Shown here: piece by piece, positions 8,306 through 16,613 of the stretch
Layout: each line of letters begins with the position of its first letter
Position numbering within the stretch: the stretch's first letter is position 1
Assembly (NCBI GenBank): GCA_039806065.1
Contig: JBDKJS010000080.1
Coordinates: forward strand, 1 to 34,313
DNA length: 34,313 nt
Reading direction: 5' to 3'
Origin: JBDKJS01 sp039806065
GTDB taxonomy: Bacteria > Bacteroidota > Bacteroidia > AKYH767-A > 2013-40CM-41-45
Program-made: the position numbers and the translations under genes
The notes under the pieces: model-generated
The model's input: only the letters and a program-made list of their open reading frames with translations
Databases searched by the model: none
What the model was told of the DNA's origin: nothing

Positions 8306-9393
8306 CCATTGGTATTATTGCATTATCAATACTCCTAAGCTGTAATTCGGATACTAAAAAGGAAACTTATTTTAAGCAAGACCTTGACCTCACCATCGAT
8401 CAGCAGTATGAAGGCTTGTTGCCCTGTGCCGATTGTGAAGGCATTAAAACAACCATTACGTTTAAGGATAATAAAAAATATCATCGCTCATCCATATATG
8501 TGGGCAAGTCAACCGAAACCTTCGAAGACAGCGGCTCTTATACTTTCACTGTAGACAGTGTAATAAAGACAATTACCGATGGTAAAACAACCAATTGCTA
8601 TAAGTGGATGGGTGATGAACTACTTCAATTGGATGCAAATTGCAAAAAAACAGAAGGGGCATTGGCTCCCATGTATCTGCTAACCGCAACGACAGCTGGA
8701 GCCAATCTAGCTGCTGCAAATAGCAATATAGTTTATTCAGCATCGGGCCATCAACCCGATTTTACTTTGGCTATTTATAGAGATCAGACTTTTAGCATCA
8801 AAGGTCTTTCAGAAAAACCATTGGTGTTTGCATTGCCAGGTAACACCATCAACCATCATGCTAAAACCATAACGTATATTGGAGAAAATGCAGGAAATAG
8901 ATTTATAATCAACATTAAAAAGCAATCATTCAATGATCCTACTTGTGGTATTAATCATCCCACTACTTTAGAATTAATATTAAATAATAAAACCTATACA
9001 TGCGGTGGCGATAAGTATGCACTGCTTGACCAAATAGAAGATGTAGATAATTCAAAGGCAGCACCTAAACAACAATTAACGGGAATTTGGCAGCTTTATC
9101 AATTAAGGGGAAGAGAAGTGGCTTCAACATACACTGCTGCCAATAGGCCTTACATCCATTTTGTAGATGAAGCAACACAATACAGATGTTTTACTGGGTG
9201 TACTAATTTAGAAGGCAGTTACACTAAAAATAATGATATTGTTAAATTTAAAATTGTAGAAGCATCAGAAGCCAATTGTGATGACCAGCAGTTTATCAAT
9301 GATTTATTAAGTACTACTAAAATTATTAAAACATCAAATAAAGTAGTTTTAAAAGATGGCTTTAAAGAATTGATGACTTTTACAAAAAAATAA
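8293..9393 (+). CDS. Lipoprotein with NlpE-like, COG3650-like and META-like segments
   Basis: A 366-residue predicted lipoprotein (lipobox ILLSC, Cys17). About residues 36-130 resemble NlpE, the copper/envelope-stress sensor, with the diagnostic YEGLLPCADCEG (CxxC at 45-48) and a barrel-like beta pattern. About 135-250 resemble the COG3650-type segment often found beside META domains (a glycine/aromatic beta domain, then DPTCGINHPTTLEL and YTCGG with paired cysteines). About 264-366 resemble a META (HslJ-like) domain: LTGIWQLYQLRGREV, then CFTGCTNLEGSY, ending in LMTFTKK. Its place after gldD with a 13-bp overlap suggests an envelope role coordinated with the gliding lipoproteins; no specific function is claimed. 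Confidence 0.8.
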   Translation: MEKLTIGIIALSILLSCNSDTKKETYFKQDLDLTIDQQYEGLLPCADCEGIKTTITFKDNKKYHRSSIYVGKSTETFEDSGSYTFTVDSVIKTITDGKTTNCYKWMGDELLQLDANCKKTEGALAPMYLLTATTAGANLAAANSNIVYSASGHQPDFTLAIYRDQTFSIKGLSEKPLVFALPGNTINHHAKTITYIGENAGNRFIINIKKQSFNDPTCGINHPTTLELILNNKTYTCGGDKYALLDQIEDVDNSKAAPKQQLTGIWQLYQLRGREVASTYTAANRPYIHFVDEATQYRCFTGCTNLEGSYTKNNDIVKFKIVEASEANCDDQQFINDLLSTTKIIKTSNKVVLKDGFKELMTFTKK

Positions 9394-9394
9394 A

Positions 9395-11686
9395 TTAATC
9401 CAAGGATCCTCTGTTAAAAATAACATATCCAAAATGAAACAATAATGATAATTGATTTTCTCTATCATTATAATAATTCAGAAAGAAGGAAGCTGGCCCT
9501 ATAGGGGTTTGAAAAACCAAACCAGCAGCTCCAATAAAGTACCGTTTATTAAAAGCCCTTCCGTAGGTTGTTTTTAAATCATTGGTTTTTATCAATTCTC
9601 TATGCGGTTGCAAAGCATACCCCTCTAACCGCAATTCCAAGTTACTACGAATTAAAAAAATATTTTTTACGCCCGCTCCTACATAAGCATGAGTTCTATA
9701 ATTTGGCAGAAACAAAGTTTTAGTTTCTGCAATTGGCTCAAAAGCTGGCGCCATCAATGATGACGCTGTATAATTGGCAAAGAATGGTTGATTGCTATAA
9801 CAGATTTCTGAAAACAAACCAAGACGGAGTATTCCCCTTTTCTTATAATAGTTTTCGTAAGTGAGCTTTGTGGTGATCCATTCACGTCCATTGGCCACTG
9901 TATTTCTATTGATAGAAGTTGATCCAGGTATTGCAGCCTCCTGTCCGCTGGTAAATCTAAATTTTACTGAAAGTAAAGTGCCTGAATTAGCATATTGCTT
10001 TTTATTTAATGTGCTTCTTTCCCAATGCAAGGCCCCAGTAAATCCTTTAAACAATGATTCATCAGCAGTATCTGACTGATTAAACTGTGCATCTTGATAA
10101 TACCTATTACTTATTCTAGAATAAGCCATTGAGCCTATCAACTTACCCTTGCTTCGCAATGGAATACCTGCATTGATGGCGTTCATCATATCTGACTTAA
10201 TAATGTAACTGGGTCTTACATCCGTAAAAAAAAGATAATTACTCCGGTAAAAATCCCAATAGTTGATGGTTGACTCCACTTCCAAAAAATGCTGTAAGCG
10301 TGCAGGAGAGTCTCTTCTAATACTTACTCTACCGCTGTTGTACAATTTACCTACATAAACATTGCCATTAAAGCTGTAACTGTTTTTGCCCCATACATTA
10401 TAAGCAAATCCAGCAAAAGCCTCGCTAATTGGTCTGCTACTAATATTTCCTCCAAACTGAGCAATTAAATTATTTTCTCTTTGCACCTTTATATGAAGGT
10501 TAAATTTTTTTGTAAGTGTATCGTAGATGAGCTGAGGGTAAATGGATCTGATATTCTCATCAGCCACCAATTGAAAATAGGAAGCCTTTATTCTTTCTAG
10601 TGGCAGGGGTGTGTTGCCAGGTTTTAGTATTCGCTTAATGTAAGTTGCTTGTTTACTGTTTACCCCCTCAATCAGTACATTCTCAACCAGGATGGGGGGT
10701 ATGTTACTTCTAAATTTTTGGCGCTTTAACTGTAAAGTTTCATTAGCTATTCGCCTAGTAGTGTGGATTTTTAGTTGTTGTAAAAAAGGTAAAGTAGCCT
10801 TGTAACCTGATTCAATGATAGCTTCAGGCTTATCAAAATCAAAAAGTCCGAACTCGTCCGTATTGGGTGATATGAGGATACTATTCTCACACCTTACATC
10901 AAAATCAGTAGGCGTGGTCATCATGGTTCTTATTTGCGAAATAATATTCTCTTCTGATAGTTTTAAATTACTGCCACCCGCATTTACTCCAATAATTAAA
11001 TCTGGTTGAAAGTCAGCCATCATAACATCTATTGGAAAATTATTATATAGTCCACCATCGTAAAGTAATTTGCCATTGTAAATTAATGGTTTAAAATAAA
11101 AAGGAAATGCGGCAGAAGCCCTCACAGCTTGACCTAGATCACCGTTTCGAAACACCATCGACTTTTTTGCTTCTACATCAGCTGCTACACATCTGAAGGG
11201 AATAAAAAGTGAATCAAAATTATTCTTACAAATGGCATTTACTCCGGCATTGTGTTCCATCAATGCAAAATCAATAGGCACAGTACTTACCAAATTGGTA
11301 GGAATGGCTGTTTGAAACGCGCTGTCAAGAGAAAATTTAAGGGTAATCCATGAAGCATTGTTCTCTTTTTTTCTATAGTAATAGGTATAATCATCTGGGA
11401 TAATACCATTGGCCCAATTATAAAATTCATCTGTACGAACGATACTATCCATCTGATTTGGCGAATATCCTTGTGCATACATTGCAGCTACAATTGCACC
11501 TGCTGACGTACCGGTAATATAATCTATTGGAATATTGTTTTCTTCAAGTGCCTTAATAACACCAATGTGGGCTATGCCACGTGCGCCCCCACCACTCAAT
11601 ACCAGGCCCACCCTCTGTGATGAAGCATAAAAAGCAATAGTTACCAATAAAAATAATAAAAAGGAAATCCTAGAAAAGCTATTCAA
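9395..11686 (-). CDS. Patatin-like phospholipase fused to an outer-membrane barrel (PlpD-like)
   Basis: A 763-residue exported protein. Signal peptide 1-24 (ending YASSQ). The patatin domain (about 25-320) has the oxyanion motif GGGARG (32-37), nucleophile Ser61 in GTSAG and the dyad Asp210 in YDGG, so it looks catalytically intact. About 325-400 resembles a POTRA domain (ILVENVLIEGV ... LHIKVQREN). From about 400 to the end alternating beta-strands resemble a BamA/Omp85-type 16-strand barrel. The plan is that of type Vd autotransporter phospholipases such as PlpD. It lies 12 bp downstream of the metal-receptor-like gene and is likely co-transcribed with it. The stop is 1 bp from that of the convergent lipoprotein gene. 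Confidence 0.9.
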   Translation of the reverse strand: MNSFSRISFLLFLLVTIAFYASSQRVGLVLSGGGARGIAHIGVIKALEENNIPIDYITGTSAGAIVAAMYAQGYSPNQMDSIVRTDEFYNWANGIIPDDYTYYYRKKENNASWITLKFSLDSAFQTAIPTNLVSTVPIDFALMEHNAGVNAICKNNFDSLFIPFRCVAADVEAKKSMVFRNGDLGQAVRASAAFPFYFKPLIYNGKLLYDGGLYNNFPIDVMMADFQPDLIIGVNAGGSNLKLSEENIISQIRTMMTTPTDFDVRCENSILISPNTDEFGLFDFDKPEAIIESGYKATLPFLQQLKIHTTRRIANETLQLKRQKFRSNIPPILVENVLIEGVNSKQATYIKRILKPGNTPLPLERIKASYFQLVADENIRSIYPQLIYDTLTKKFNLHIKVQRENNLIAQFGGNISSRPISEAFAGFAYNVWGKNSYSFNGNVYVGKLYNSGRVSIRRDSPARLQHFLEVESTINYWDFYRSNYLFFTDVRPSYIIKSDMMNAINAGIPLRSKGKLIGSMAYSRISNRYYQDAQFNQSDTADESLFKGFTGALHWERSTLNKKQYANSGTLLSVKFRFTSGQEAAIPGSTSINRNTVANGREWITTKLTYENYYKKRGILRLGLFSEICYSNQPFFANYTASSLMAPAFEPIAETKTLFLPNYRTHAYVGAGVKNIFLIRSNLELRLEGYALQPHRELIKTNDLKTTYGRAFNKRYFIGAAGLVFQTPIGPASFFLNYYNDRENQLSLLFHFGYVIFNRGSLD

Positions 11687-11698
11687 GTTTTAAAATTA

Positions 11699-12502
11699 TT
11701 ATTTGTCAAAACTAAATATTTCGTTCACTTCTTGGATCAATTTTTTAAAATAGGGTACAGACTTTAACATTCTTGATCCATACCAACTAAAAGCTTCGCC
11801 ATCAACAAGCATGATTTTTGTTTGGGGCAGAAACTGTTGGTACAAATCTACATGCTTTTCACTAAAAGGGTAGGGCTCAGTTGCTAGCAATAGCATTTGA
11901 ACATTGAGCTGTGTTACTGGTTCAATTGTTGGATATCGATCACCGTTTAGAGTATAAATAGCAGTTTTAAACCCAAGAAGGGTAAGCATTTCATTAATAA
12001 AAGTCCCGCCTCCTGCCACCATTAATGGTTGGTGCCAAATAGCATAAGCACAAGTGATGGACTGCCTCAACAATTTTAAATCGCCAAATTGATGTTGGAT
12101 ATTATTGACCAAAAGTTGAGCTTCAAGCCTTTTGTTCAGTAAAGCACCAATTGCCAACATGGCCTCATAAGCTTGAGCTAAAGTCTCAATATCACTTACA
12201 TACACGGGCACATGCAAGCCGATCTCCACAATTTGAGCTTCAACGTTTTCTTCCTTGTTAGCAATCACAAGGTCAGGTTGCAATGCAAGAATCTTATTTA
12301 TATTTAAATTCTTAGTTCCACCTACAATAGCAGCTGAATCTTGAATTGAGGGAGGATGAATACAGAATTTTGTAACACCAACTAATGCCGCTTCGCCACA
12401 TAAATCCACTACAAATTCAGTAAGGCTGGGAACGGTGCACACTATTCGCCTAGGCACCGATTCCAAAAATAGTTCATTACCTATTTGATCTGCTATCCTC
12501 AT
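11699..12502 (-). CDS. BtuF-like metal/cobalamin receptor-fold protein without a signal peptide
   Basis: A 267-residue protein of the helical-backbone periplasmic binding fold (BtuF/FepB-like; ABC-type cobalamin or Fe3+-siderophore receptors). Family patterns: PRRIVCTVPSLTEFVVDL at the N-terminus, LVGVTKFC, VGGTKNLNINKILALQPDLV, then the long backbone helix and a second lobe with VAGGGTFINEMLTLLGF. The ATG at 12502 begins MRIADQIGNE with no signal peptide or lipobox; an upstream extension of 20 codons (aromatic and Tyr-rich) is not a convincing signal either and would overlap the divergent promoter. No ABC permease or ATPase genes are adjacent. It is probably cytoplasmic, a stand-alone member of the fold. 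Confidence 0.85.
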   Translation of the reverse strand: MRIADQIGNELFLESVPRRIVCTVPSLTEFVVDLCGEAALVGVTKFCIHPPSIQDSAAIVGGTKNLNINKILALQPDLVIANKEENVEAQIVEIGLHVPVYVSDIETLAQAYEAMLAIGALLNKRLEAQLLVNNIQHQFGDLKLLRQSITCAYAIWHQPLMVAGGGTFINEMLTLLGFKTAIYTLNGDRYPTIEPVTQLNVQMLLLATEPYPFSEKHVDLYQQFLPQTKIMLVDGEAFSWYGSRMLKSVPYFKKLIQEVNEIFSFDK

Positions 12503-12562
12503 GAAGCTAAAATAGAAAAGGTTTTTATGATAGCAATAATTATTAGATATTTGACCATTCAA

Positions 12563-13726
12563 ATGACCATCCTCTATCTAGCTTCACGATTTCCATTCCC
12601 ACTCGAAAAAGGAGATAAACTCAGAGCCTATCACCAGATTAGAGAGCTCAGCAAACAACATCAAATCATTCTGGCATGCACTAGCGATGTAGCTGTAAGT
12701 GATGCCGACCTGAACGAACTAAAACCCTACTGTAAAAAAATTCTCATCCACTTTCTGGGCAAGAAAGAAATTGGCCTTAATCTGTTAAAAGGTGTTTTCA
12801 ATTCGAAGCCTTTTCAAGTTAATTATTTCTTTAATTATGCTTTTGCTAATAAATTAATTACCATTTGCAGCGAACAACAGGTGGAAATGATTTTTTGTCA
12901 ACTGCTAAGAATGGCTCCTTATGCGGCCTTACTTCCAGTTAAAAGGAAAACAATAGATTACATGGATGCTTTTGGTAAAGGATATGAAAGAATGGCCAAT
13001 GCAGCGAATGTATTCAAGGGCATGATTTACCATATTGAAAAGAGGCGATTGATAAAATACGAAGACCGTATTTTCAATCAATTTAATTTCCATAGCATCA
13101 TATCAGAACAGGATAGAAAGGTATTGCATGTCAAAGAAAAAGAAAAAGTTAGTGTGATTGCAAATGGAGTAGATTTGGAATATTACAGTCCAAAATCCAC
13201 TGTAACTAAATCCTATTTACTCTTTAGTGGCAATATGGCCTATCCTCCCAATATTGAAGCTGTTTCATTTATCGTTAAAAAAGTATTGCCGTTAGTGTGG
13301 AAAATAATGCCCTCCTTAAAGTTTTACATCGTGGGGGCAACGCCCACTGATGAGGTAAAAAAATTAGCTGAAGATAGGGTAGTGGTAACCGGTTGGGTAG
13401 ATGATGTGCGACCTTACTTTGAAGCAGCTTCCATTCACCTAGCGCCCATGCTAATAAGCATTGGTCTTCAAAATAAAATATTACAAGCCATGGCTATGGG
13501 AGTTCCAAATATTGTTACTTCCATGGCCAATAACGCTATAGGCGCCCAACACAAAATTCATTTACATACTGCCAATACCGCATCAGAATTTTGCAACAGC
13601 ATTCTTGAATTGATTGAGCAACCGACACATGCAGCAAAAATAGCTGCTAATGCCAAACAATTTGTTAGAACAAATTATTCATGGCAAGCTGCAGTGGGAC
13701 AATACAACCTCATTTGGAATGATTAG
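12563..13726 (+). CDS. Glycosyltransferase, GT4-like (TIGR03087-type sugar transferase)
   Basis: A 387-residue GT-B glycosyltransferase. The N-terminal half (LYLASRFPFPLEKGDKLRAY, then KYEDRIF and SEQDRKVL) matches sugar transferases of the TIGR03087 type, first described with exosortase/EPS systems. The C-terminal half is Glycos_transf_1: SVIANGVDLEYY, LLFSGNMAYPPNIEA, VVVTGWVDDVRPYFEAASIHLAPM, LQNKILQAMAMGVPNIVT. The Glu usually present in the NKxLEAMA segment is Gln here. The ATG at 12563 starts exactly at the family N-terminus; the 26 codons upstream are unsupported. It is divergent from the BtuF-like gene (60 bp apart) and overlaps the convergent 491-aa gene by 4 bp. The acceptor sugar is unknown; no polysaccharide cluster is nearby. 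Confidence 0.88.
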   Translation: MTILYLASRFPFPLEKGDKLRAYHQIRELSKQHQIILACTSDVAVSDADLNELKPYCKKILIHFLGKKEIGLNLLKGVFNSKPFQVNYFFNYAFANKLITICSEQQVEMIFCQLLRMAPYAALLPVKRKTIDYMDAFGKGYERMANAANVFKGMIYHIEKRRLIKYEDRIFNQFNFHSIISEQDRKVLHVKEKEKVSVIANGVDLEYYSPKSTVTKSYLLFSGNMAYPPNIEAVSFIVKKVLPLVWKIMPSLKFYIVGATPTDEVKKLAEDRVVVTGWVDDVRPYFEAASIHLAPMLISIGLQNKILQAMAMGVPNIVTSMANNAIGAQHKIHLHTANTASEFCNSILELIEQPTHAAKIAANAKQFVRTNYSWQAAVGQYNLIWND

Positions 13727-15198
13727 CGTTTTGAATTAAACCACTCTTCAAAATTTACTAGCTCAGGCGATTTCATTTGCCATTGGTAAGCTGGATCTTG
13801 CGCCATTAGTTCAAAGTATCTTTTCCTGCTTTGATAGGTTAACTCAAAATCAAAACCACTTTGAAACAACTTTACCAATATTCGCATTATTGTAATATAG
13901 CGCATTGAAATATACTTGTTTTTAAGTGTTCGCTTGATGTGCAGTTTCATGCTTTGGATACCATTGTCCACTTCATCTAAATCACCTTTTTCAATTTCTA
14001 TAAGAATACTTAAAATCCTCTTGCTAATGTTCCAACCCTCTCTATCATTTGACAAATCCTTTATGGCATCCATTAAATTCAGTGCCTTATCAAATGATTG
14101 CATCTTAAAGTAAAGACTGGCTAAATAAAATGCACGCTTTTGATTAATTAAATTAATGCTTCTATAGATTGGGTTATTATATAGTTCTTCGATAATCAAC
14201 CGCGCATCATCGAAGTTTGATTCATAAAACTTTCCAAAAAATTTAATTTCTAGACTAACGCCTTTGTTTATATTACTGTTTTGATAATAATCAATAGCTT
14301 GATCTGTTAACTCATAACAATAAGTAAAATTTTTTAGATAAAGCTGGTTATTAGCAAGGTTGATAAGGAGCGTTCCCATTCTTTGTTTGGTGTAAACTGC
14401 AACATTTTCAGCAAGTAATTTTTTTATCGCTAGTAGTGCCTTGTTGGCAAATTTGTATTCACGTTTGTTTTGATAATATTCTGTTTGAGTAAAGAACTTG
14501 TAGTAAGCTATTGTGCCGGCATTAGATTGCTGATAGTCTTTCTCAAACTTTTCAATATATTCAGGTAATTTTTCTTGATAGTCATGATAAGATGCTGACT
14601 GATTGATGTGAGCCATTAGTTGATTATACAACAATGAACTATTAAGCAATGAGGCCCTCCTTATTTCTATTGATTTGATTTGATCGATGGCCTTGGCAAC
14701 CTCCAATTCAGATTTTCTAAAGGCCATAAGGTTGAGCTTATGCTGATAAATGTATAATGCCATATCAAAGAACTCATATTCTAAGGCTGATTTTATTAGA
14801 AGTTCTGTAGCGGGACCCGTAAATGCTGCCAAACCTCGAGCCTCTTGCACCAATGAGGAAATAATTTTTTTATGCAGCATAAAGAGTGTTTTATTCCTAT
14901 CTACATAAGTTTCACCACGTGCAATGTTTAGATCCATGATTAGAACTTCACTTATTTTATCGCGCGTGCGCTTTACCAATTTATTAAAAGCCTCGTAATT
15001 TGCTTGCTTGTACAGTATTTTTTGCATATCAATTGCAGAAATATCATTTTTCTTACCAATTGTTTCTAGCAAAATGGCTGATTTAAGTCCGGCATCAGGC
15101 ATCGATTCTATCCCTATTTCAAGCAATTTGTAGACTAATTGAATTTCAGGCTTATTAAGCTTTGAAAAAATTGCTTTTAGTTGATTAAAACTCTCCAT
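13723..15198 (-). CDS. Large alpha-helical protein of unknown function (possible TPR-like solenoid)
   Basis: A 491-residue protein that I do not recognise. It is almost entirely predicted helical, soluble, with no signal peptide or membrane helix and no enzymatic motif. From about residue 200 to 430, degenerate 34-40-residue helical pairs recur (YKFANKALLAIKKLL, LANNQLYLKNFTYCYELTDQ, FYLASLYFKMQSFDKALNLM), the look of divergent TPR units. The N-terminal 100 residues are rich in Lys/Ile. The C-terminus ends in aromatic-rich PAYQWQMKSPELVNFEEWF. It is a single gene, 127 bp divergent from a 62-aa secreted-looking mini-protein; the gap contains two inverted repeats. A scaffold or sensor role is possible but not shown. 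Confidence 0.85.
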   Translation of the reverse strand: MESFNQLKAIFSKLNKPEIQLVYKLLEIGIESMPDAGLKSAILLETIGKKNDISAIDMQKILYKQANYEAFNKLVKRTRDKISEVLIMDLNIARGETYVDRNKTLFMLHKKIISSLVQEARGLAAFTGPATELLIKSALEYEFFDMALYIYQHKLNLMAFRKSELEVAKAIDQIKSIEIRRASLLNSSLLYNQLMAHINQSASYHDYQEKLPEYIEKFEKDYQQSNAGTIAYYKFFTQTEYYQNKREYKFANKALLAIKKLLAENVAVYTKQRMGTLLINLANNQLYLKNFTYCYELTDQAIDYYQNSNINKGVSLEIKFFGKFYESNFDDARLIIEELYNNPIYRSINLINQKRAFYLASLYFKMQSFDKALNLMDAIKDLSNDREGWNISKRILSILIEIEKGDLDEVDNGIQSMKLHIKRTLKNKYISMRYITIMRILVKLFQSGFDFELTYQSRKRYFELMAQDPAYQWQMKSPELVNFEEWFNSKR

Positions 15199-15222
15199 TA
15201 TTTCATTAGTTAATTATATAAT

Positions 15223-15248
15223 TCTTACAGATTAAAATTTTTGTAAGA
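15223..15248. repeat. Inverted repeat in the 5' region of the 491-aa gene
   Basis: Perfect 7-bp arms TCTTACA / TGTAAGA are separated by 12 bp, located 24-50 bp upstream of the minus-strand start at 15198. It could be an operator or a 5'-UTR hairpin. Confidence 0.45.
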
Positions 15249-15292
15249 TAGATTACTAAATCTGCCCAACTTCACCTTCTGTGTTGATTAAG

Positions 15293-15309
15293 TTTGTTAT
15301 GCAAACAAA
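15293..15309. repeat. Inverted repeat TTTGTT-N5-AACAAA before the 62-aa ORF
   Basis: Two perfect 6-bp arms around ATGCA lie 17 bp before the ATG at 15326. The size and place suit a dimeric repressor or activator site, but AT-rich background makes chance occurrence possible. Confidence 0.35.
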
Positions 15310-15325
15310 TTAAAACACACTTTAT

Positions 15326-15514
15326 ATGTTAGAGTTAATTCTCACCATTCTATTAAGCATGGGCATTCAAGCTAATTCAGCAGAGGATGTAGCCAAGCTC
15401 GACAAATCAACCATGGATGCAGTCTATGCCAGTGAACAGTACCAGTCAGCCAAGTCTAGCGAAAAGACTGATGATGGTATTGTGATCACCGACCAGATTG
15501 GCGGCCATAACTAA
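15326..15514 (+). CDS. 62-aa mini-protein with hydrophobic N-terminus
   Basis: A short ORF likely to be real: its own start, a strong terminator 25 bp after its stop, and normal composition. The N-terminus (MLELILTILLSMGIQANSA) is a hydrophobic segment of about 14 residues with an ANSA end compatible with signal-peptide cleavage. The remainder is polar and acidic (EDVAKLDKSTMDAVYASEQY ... DDGIVITDQIGGHN) without cysteine. No family recognised. It stands alone as a monocistronic unit between the divergent 491-aa gene and the response regulator gene. It may be a secreted peptide, a small membrane protein or a precursor; no biosynthetic genes for a modified peptide are adjacent. Confidence 0.65.
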   Translation: MLELILTILLSMGIQANSAEDVAKLDKSTMDAVYASEQYQSAKSSEKTDDGIVITDQIGGHN

Positions 15515-15538
15515 TCTTCCTTCTTCCACCTTTTTGGT

Positions 15539-15566
15539 AACTCCGGGAGTTGTTCTCGGAGTTTTT
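15539..15566 (+). terminator. Rho-independent terminator after the 62-aa ORF
   Basis: The stem AACTCCG / CGGAGTT (7 bp, possibly extended by GAG/CTC inside) is followed by a T run. It isolates the mini-protein transcript from the response regulator gene. The following 15567-15800 is an AT-rich non-coding stretch that presumably holds the regulator's promoter; no confident -33/-7 pair was found. Confidence 0.85.
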
Positions 15567-15800
15567 TGAGCTTTACCTATGTCCAACACATGTGCAATAT
15601 GGGGTATTTTTTTATTCTATGCAAGGGAAGTAAACCGAACTTTTTCGCTTATTTAAGTGATTTTTATATTCTAAACACCATTATTTTGGCAAATTCCTAT
15701 AACCTCCTTGGGGTATAACGATGTCCTAGAATTTAATTTTTGTCTTTTTTTACCCCAGTAGGTCGCTATACTTTTACATCATCAAATCAAGCCAATCAAA

Positions 15801-16244
15801 ATGGGAGCCCCAAAATTAGATCCTCACTTACTCGACCTCAGTGCCAGACCGGCACCAGTGTTTGAAGAGGTTATGATCATTGACGATTCCAGCATTGATC
15901 TGTTTATCCATGAAACCATTATTCATGCATCGGCACTAGGAAGAAATGTGAGGAGAAATTTATCAGCATTAGATGCACTTAGTTATTTGCAAAATGTGGA
16001 TCGACTGTCGCAAGTACCTGATCTTATATTTTTAGATCTAAATATGCCAGGCATGGATGGTTTTGAATTTTTGATGGCCTTCAATAGGTTGCCTGACTTT
16101 GTAAAGCGGAAGGCAAAAATTGCTGTGGTTACTTCGAGCATGAATGAGGAAGATCGGCAAAGAGCCATGATGCACCCCAACGTGATAAAGTACTATATCA
16201 AACCTTTAGATATATTTCAATTAAAAGATTTTTTAATTCAATAA
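15801..16244 (+). CDS. Stand-alone response regulator (CheY-like receiver)
   Basis: A 147-residue single-domain receiver. A non-family N-terminal extension of about 22 residues precedes VMIIDDSSIDLF with the acidic pair Asp28/Asp29. The phosphoacceptor is Asp79 in FLDLNMPGMDGFEFL, the switch Thr is 111 in VVTSS, and the conserved Lys is 134 in YYIKPL. No output domain follows, so it acts through protein partners, for example a hybrid kinase or phosphorelay. This short LDLNMPxMDG type is common in Bacteroidota. No histidine kinase is adjacent. Two tiny ORFs follow at 12 bp and then 2 bp spacing, suggesting one operon ending at the hairpin near 16693. Confidence 0.92.
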   Translation: MGAPKLDPHLLDLSARPAPVFEEVMIIDDSSIDLFIHETIIHASALGRNVRRNLSALDALSYLQNVDRLSQVPDLIFLDLNMPGMDGFEFLMAFNRLPDFVKRKAKIAVVTSSMNEEDRQRAMMHPNVIKYYIKPLDIFQLKDFLIQ

Positions 16245-16256
16245 ATACGAACCGCT

Positions 16257-16445
16257 ATGAGCCAAGAAAATCTCTACCGCAATTCTTACTTCGACATTAA
16301 GCATGATGCGCAAAGCAATGCACGCAGTGCCCGTCCTGACGAGGGATTGAAGAAAATAGAAAAAAATGATTTAGAGCAAATCACACTAACATTTTCAAAA
16401 ATGTTTGGCCAAACTCGTGATGTTAAACGAAGAAATATTATATAA
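16257..16445 (+). CDS. 62-aa hypothetical protein downstream of the response regulator
   Basis: An ORF of 62 codons, 12 bp after the regulator stop. The product is basic and polar (MSQENLYRNSYFDIKHDAQ ... MFGQTRDVKRRNII), with no hydrophobic segment and no recognised family. Support comes from tight spacing on both sides (12 bp upstream, 2 bp downstream) and an ATG start. It could be a small partner of the receiver or a spurious ORF. Confidence 0.5.
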   Translation: MSQENLYRNSYFDIKHDAQSNARSARPDEGLKKIEKNDLEQITLTFSKMFGQTRDVKRRNII

Positions 16446-16447
16446 TT

Positions 16448-16558
16448 ATGCAAACTTTACTCCAATTTCCTTCACGTGTCAACTTTAAGTTGAAACATAG
16501 AAAAGAATTACTGATAGATACAGCTCTGCTGTTTATTATATTGTTACTAATGAATTGA
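16448..16558 (+). CDS. 36-aa putative membrane micro-protein
   Basis: A short ORF starting 2 bp after the previous stop. It has a basic N-terminal half (SRVNFKLKHRKE) and a hydrophobic C-terminal stretch (TALLFIILLLMN) long enough to dip into a membrane. The arrangement resembles many real bacterial micro-proteins, but length gives little statistical support. A perfect 15-bp palindrome (TCAACTT-T-AAGTTGA, 16479-16493) lies inside it and could be a DNA or RNA element instead. Confidence 0.35.
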   Translation: MQTLLQFPSRVNFKLKHRKELLIDTALLFIILLLMN

Positions 16559-16613
16559 TCAACAATTCAAATCAAAAACCCCTATAGCTGGTAAAGCTGC
16601 AAGTAAAGCCTCT

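Noticed and set aside
15326..15514. Ribosomally made modified peptide (lanthipeptide or similar) precursor
   Set aside because: No Cys, no GG-type leader and no modification, protease or export genes nearby.
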